Shown: piece by piece, positions 60,985 to 64,000 of the stretch
Layout of the letters: the number at the start of each line of letters is the position of its first letter
Position numbering within the stretch: the first letter of the stretch is position 1
NCBI RefSeq assembly: GCF_916618755.1
Contig: NZ_CAKAKB010000001.1
Span: forward strand, 124,001-188,000
Source of the DNA: Actinotalea sp. Marseille-Q4924
Lineage (GTDB): Bacteria; Actinomycetota; Actinomycetes; Actinomycetales; Cellulomonadaceae
DNA length: 64,000 nt
Reading direction: 5' to 3'
Made by a program: the position numbers and the translations under genes
Notes under the pieces: generated by a model
Told to the model about the DNA's origin: nothing
What the model saw: the letters and a program-made list of their open reading frames with translations, nothing else
Databases searched by the model: none

Positions 60985-62276
60985 CGTCCGACCCCCACGC
61001 CGGGACGCCGGTGCGACCGGCGAGCCAGGAGCTGCAGGCGGGCGGAGGCGTCGTCGTCGGTCCACGCCATGACCTCCACACCCGCTGCCACCAGGTCCGC
61101 GAGCCGGTCCGCCCGCTCGAGCAGGACGAGCCGGAGCGCGAGCCGGGTGCGGGTGTCGAGGTGCCGCCGCCGGACGGCGGGCAGGACGTCCATGGCGACC
61201 ACCCGGTGCCCGGACCGGCGCCAGTGCGCGGCCGCGCGCGCCCCCTCCTCGTCCAGGAACGTGGAGAACACCCACACGAGCGTGCCCGACGGGAGCTGCG
61301 GCGCCCGCACCCGCGGCGCCGGGTCCCCCTGGGGGCGTAGCACCGCCAGGCCGTGGAGCACACGGTCGAGCTGGCGGCGTCCGCCGCCGGCCCGCAGCGT
61401 GCGGCGGCGGACGCCCAGGTCCTCCAGCCCCACACGGTCCCCGGCTCCGAGGTAGGCCTGGGCGACGGTCGCCGCGGCGGACCTCGCCACGTCCAGCGAG
61501 GTCGCGTCGTCCGGCCGGACGGGGCGTGCTCCGCTCCACGTCGCGGGATCCGGACCGACGTCGTCGCGCGAGTCGACCACGAGGGTCACGTGCGCCTCGG
61601 CCAGCGCGAAGGTGCGGCGGGTGTAGAGCTCCTCGCCCCGCGGCGACCGTCGCGCCGTCGCCCGCCAGTCCACGCGGCGCAGGGAGTCGCCGGGCTGCCA
61701 CGGGTGCACGTCGCGCAGGTCACCGCCGTCACCCGGTCGCCGCGAGCCGTGCTGGCCGGTGAGGCCACGCAGGCGCAACGGCAGGGGGAGGGCGGCGAGG
61801 GTCCCCGCGCGGGGCAGGACGGTGACGGTGGCCCTTCCGGTGCTGGAGACCGGCGCGGTGAGGTCGCCGCCGAGGCCGAGCCCCTGCACGTCGACCCGGG
61901 CGAGCTCCTGCGGCCCGGTGCGCACGGAGGTGGCACGCACCGGCACGCTCCGCGTCAGCGGGACGGCGACCAGCGCCTCGACGTCGCGGTGCCCGACCCG
62001 GCGGGCCCGCAGCCGCACCGCCTCGGTACCGGGCGGTGCCACGAGACGGACGGCGGCGCGCAGCGTGCCGGCGCCCGACGGCAGCGGGGCCACGTCCGCC
62101 CACACCTCCCCGCGGGGCCGGGACAGCGCGGCCCACAGCCCGGCGAGGAGCGGGGGGACGCCGAGGAGCGCGACGTCCGGACGCCCGCCGAGCGCGCCGG
62201 CGACGAGCAGCAGGACACCGACGGCGACGCCCCACACCAGCCGCACGCCCACGGCCCACGCCGTCCCCGTCGTCAC
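60981..62276 (-). CDS. DUF58 domain protein
   Basis: 431 aa. Two N-terminal membrane helices, a beta domain, then the DUF58 signature HPWQPGDSLRRVDWRATARR and a von-Willebrand-like end (HVTLVVDSRDDVG, PSGTLVWVFSTFLDEEG). DUF58 proteins work with MoxR ATPases, probably as folding or assembly adaptors. The GTG start is at 62276, 13 bases after the MoxR gene. Confidence 0.88.
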   Translation of the reverse strand: MTTGTAWAVGVRLVWGVAVGVLLLVAGALGGRPDVALLGVPPLLAGLWAALSRPRGEVWADVAPLPSGAGTLRAAVRLVAPPGTEAVRLRARRVGHRDVEALVAVPLTRSVPVRATSVRTGPQELARVDVQGLGLGGDLTAPVSSTGRATVTVLPRAGTLAALPLPLRLRGLTGQHGSRRPGDGGDLRDVHPWQPGDSLRRVDWRATARRSPRGEELYTRRTFALAEAHVTLVVDSRDDVGPDPATWSGARPVRPDDATSLDVARSAAATVAQAYLGAGDRVGLEDLGVRRRTLRAGGGRRQLDRVLHGLAVLRPQGDPAPRVRAPQLPSGTLVWVFSTFLDEEGARAAAHWRRSGHRVVAMDVLPAVRRRHLDTRTRLALRLVLLERADRLADLVAAGVEVMAWTDDDASARLQLLARRSHRRPGVGVGR

Positions 62277-62289
62277 GTCGCGGGCCCCC

Positions 62290-63303
62290 TCAGCCGCCCG
62301 TGGGCACGGTCGTCGGTCCCGGTACGCCGGCGAGGACGTCGCGCACGACCGTCTCCGCCCCGACGCCGGACGCCCACGCCGCCGGCGTGAGCGTCAGCCG
62401 GTGTGCCAGCGCCGGCACGGCGACCGCCTTGACGTCCTCCGGGGCGACGAAGCGCCGCGCCTCGATGATCGCGAGCGAGCGGGCGGCGAGCAGCAGCGCC
62501 TGCGACCCCCGGGGCGAGGCGCCGACCTCCACCGCGTCGTGACGGCGCGTCGCGGCGGCCAGGTCGACGCAGTAGCGGACGACGTCGCGGTCGACCCGCA
62601 CCCCCTCCACGCCGGCCTGCATCGCCAGCAGGGTGCGCGCGTCGACGACCTGCCGCACGGTCGCCTCCTCGCGGCGCCGGTCGAGGCGTCGCTGCAGCAC
62701 GTCGACCTCGGCGTCGGCGTCCGGGTAGCCGACGCCGATCCGCACCATGAAGCGGTCCAGCTGCGCCTCGGGCAGGGGGTACGTGCCCTCGTACTCGACC
62801 GGGTTCGACGTCGCCATGACGTGGAACGGGCGCTGCATCGGGTAGGTCCGGCCGTCGACCGTCACCTGCCGCTCGGCCATGGCCTCGAGCAGCGCGGACT
62901 GGGTCTTCGGTGACGTCCGGTTGATCTCGTCCGCGAGGAGCAGCCCGGTGAACACGGGCCCGGGCCGGAACACGAACGACGACGTCGCGGGGTCCCACGC
63001 CGAGGAGCCGGTGATGTCGGCGGGCAGGAGGTCCGGCGTGCACTGGATGCGGCGGAACTCCAGGCCGAGCGCGGTGGCGAGGCTGCGCGCGGCGAGGGTC
63101 TTGCCGAGCCCGGGCACGTCCTCGAACAGGACGTGCCCGCTGGCGAGCACCGCGGCCAGCGCCACCCGCAGGGCGTCGTGCATGCCGACGACGACGGTGC
63201 CCACCTCCGCGAGCACCGCCTTGCACGCGCGCGCGACGTCGCCGGGGGTCATCCCGGCCGGTGGCGGCGTGCCGGTCCGCGACTCGGGGGTCGGTTCGGT
63301 CAC
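62290..63303 (-). CDS. MoxR family AAA+ ATPase
   Basis: 337 aa. Walker A EDVPGLGKTLAARSLA, Walker B GLLLADEINRTSPKTQSALL, sensor 1 FHVMATSNPVEYEGTYPLPE, arginine-finger region AQLDRFMVRIGVGYP, and the C-terminal lid (GASPRGSQALLLAARSLAII). A chaperone-like ATPase acting with the DUF58 protein. The ATG at 63303 overlaps the preceding stop by four bases. Confidence 0.93.
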   Translation of the reverse strand: MTEPTPESRTGTPPPAGMTPGDVARACKAVLAEVGTVVVGMHDALRVALAAVLASGHVLFEDVPGLGKTLAARSLATALGLEFRRIQCTPDLLPADITGSSAWDPATSSFVFRPGPVFTGLLLADEINRTSPKTQSALLEAMAERQVTVDGRTYPMQRPFHVMATSNPVEYEGTYPLPEAQLDRFMVRIGVGYPDADAEVDVLQRRLDRRREEATVRQVVDARTLLAMQAGVEGVRVDRDVVRYCVDLAAATRRHDAVEVGASPRGSQALLLAARSLAIIEARRFVAPEDVKAVAVPALAHRLTLTPAAWASGVGAETVVRDVLAGVPGPTTVPTGG

Positions 63304-63890
63304 GTCGTCGTCCTTCCGTCAGGGGATGTCGTCCCGGGCGGGACGCGTCCTGCAGGGGCGAGGCGCTCGATCGCCTCGACGCACTGCTCCACCTCGGCCA
63401 GCGTCGGCAGCCACCCTCCCGTGTCGGTGAGCACCGTCCACGCGGGCTCGCCGAGGAGCGCGCGGGCGTCGGCCACGGCCTGAGTGGCCGTGGCGTCGGC
63501 GTGGGCCGCCTCGTCCGGTGGGGAGCCGAGGACTCCCGGCGGCACGGTCACGCCCGCGCGGGCGAGGCGTCGTCGGGCGTCCGCGCGCAGCCGCCGGACC
63601 GCCGCCTCGGAGACCCGCCCGTCCCGTCCGACGAAGGACCACGTCAGGTGCGCCACGTCGCGTCGGCTCCCCTCGGTGTCCCGCGTCGAGCCGGGCGGGA
63701 AGGCGTGCTCGTCGCCCTTGTCGAGCATCCGGAGCGCGAGCGTGATCCCGACGGTGCCGACGGCGGCCGCGGCGGCGTCTCCCGGAGCCATCCGCATGAC
63801 CAGGCAGACGACCAGGACGGCCGTGCCCGTCGTCAGGGGCAGCGCGAGGCGCTCGGCGACGCGCAACCGTGCGCGCCCGGCGCTGCTCAT
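63300..63890 (-). CDS. Hypothetical protein of the MoxR operon
   Basis: 196 aa. Two membrane helices near the N-terminus (LALPLTTGTAVLVVCLVMRM, AAAVGTVGITLALRMLDKG) are followed by a soluble helical domain (VSEAAVRRLRADARRRLARA, LLGEPAWTVLTDTGGWLPTL, VEQCVEAIERL). No family assigned. It is linked by ATGA overlaps to MoxR downstream and to the micro-frame upstream. Confidence 0.75.
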   Translation of the reverse strand: MSSAGRARLRVAERLALPLTTGTAVLVVCLVMRMAPGDAAAAAVGTVGITLALRMLDKGDEHAFPPGSTRDTEGSRRDVAHLTWSFVGRDGRVSEAAVRRLRADARRRLARAGVTVPPGVLGSPPDEAAHADATATQAVADARALLGEPAWTVLTDTGGWLPTLAEVEQCVEAIERLAPAGRVPPGTTSPDGRTTT

Positions 63891-63952
63891 CGCTCGCCCC
63901 TCCGCCCCCGGCGCAGCGGCAGCCGGACCCGGTGCGCCTGCTCCCCGGTCAT
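63887..63952 (-). CDS. 21-codon micro-ORF, translationally coupled on both sides
   Basis: MTGEQAHRVRLPLRRGRRGE plus a final Arg. Its ATG overlaps the stop of the upstream gene (ATGA at 63952-63949) and its own stop overlaps the next ATG (ATGA at 63890-63887). It is strongly basic. It may be a real coupling peptide or only the spacer between two genes. Confidence 0.3.
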   Translation of the reverse strand: MTGEQAHRVRLPLRRGRRGER

Positions 63953-64000
63953 CCCGGTGGCTCCGCGTCGGGCGTGAACGCGGCGGCCAGGAGGTCGACC
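63949..64000 (-). CDS. C-terminal end of a further MoxR-operon protein
   Basis: Only the last 16 codons are inside the window (VDLLAAAFTPDAEPPG, stop at 63951-63949). The frame is open to the right edge. In other actinobacteria DUF4350/DUF4129 genes occupy this place, but the fragment is too short to identify. Confidence 0.5.
   Translation of the reverse strand, partial: VDLLAAAFTPDAEPPG

Overview
The window is a very GC-rich, gene-dense actinobacterial chromosome segment. It has GTG starts, 1-4 base stop/start overlaps inside operons, and many genes whose start codon sits 6-7 bases after a TANNNT-type -10 box (leaderless). Several features point to Micrococcales and most likely a Cellulomonas-like organism: a CelR/CebR-type operator in front of a LacI regulator, a class F sortase, a branched-chain oxo-acid dehydrogenase operon, a fused MrpA/B antiporter subunit, and a tRNA-Gly(CCC) next to dcd. 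The genus is inference. I see no rRNA, CRISPR, insertion sequence or prophage.

Layout. 1-3.8 kb: the end of hemA (cut by the window edge), an SRPBCC protein, a double-GNAT acetyltransferase and a probable tyrosine-phosphatase remnant. 3.8-8.2 kb: a thiamine-type ABC importer (binding protein, permease, ATPase) on the minus strand behind a TPP riboswitch. 8.3-11.2 kb: a LexA-boxed DUF222/HNH nuclease and two small proteins. 11.2-17.9 kb: an mrp Na+/H+ antiporter operon. 18.2-22.8 kb: a PAS-GGDEF-GAF-EAL protein and a membrane Fe-S oxidoreductase. 22.8-29.3 kb: a two-component system next to an ABC exporter, flanked by two unrecognised proteins. 29.4-31.7 kb: dcd, tRNA-Gly, a patatin phospholipase and DUF6131. 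31.7-38 kb: small membrane proteins, a VOC dioxygenase, a LacI regulator, YnfA, pirin and a small GNAT, with several unexplained hairpins between genes. 38-45.7 kb: DinB, TetR, CinA, an amino-acid permease, a thioredoxin-NHL protein, an intracellular trypsin-like protease with a stand-alone prodomain-like partner, and a PP2C phosphatase. 45.9-49.1 kb: a DUF4397 surface protein, a class F sortase, an ECF sigma factor and an RskA-like anti-sigma factor. 49.2-57.8 kb: a CopD-CtaG copper/cytochrome oxidase assembly fusion, a lipoprotein, a VOC protein, bkd E1-alpha/E1-beta/E2 and a HisC-type aminotransferase. 57.8-64 kb: a PF04020 membrane protein, a lipase-like protein with a frameshifted ESX-like partner, and a MoxR/DUF58 operon running off the right edge.

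The most unusual signals are non-coding. Two near-identical C7-loop hairpins 1.2 kb apart (34445 and 35676) each begin exactly at the predicted transcription start of their own -10 box. A third long hairpin (37376) has the same geometry and lies inside a 744-bp gap between two convergent genes. These look like small RNA genes. Other points of note are a LexA operator that contains the start codon of the HNH gene, a perfect 14-bp stem that buries the start codon of a small membrane protein, and the protease/prodomain pair.
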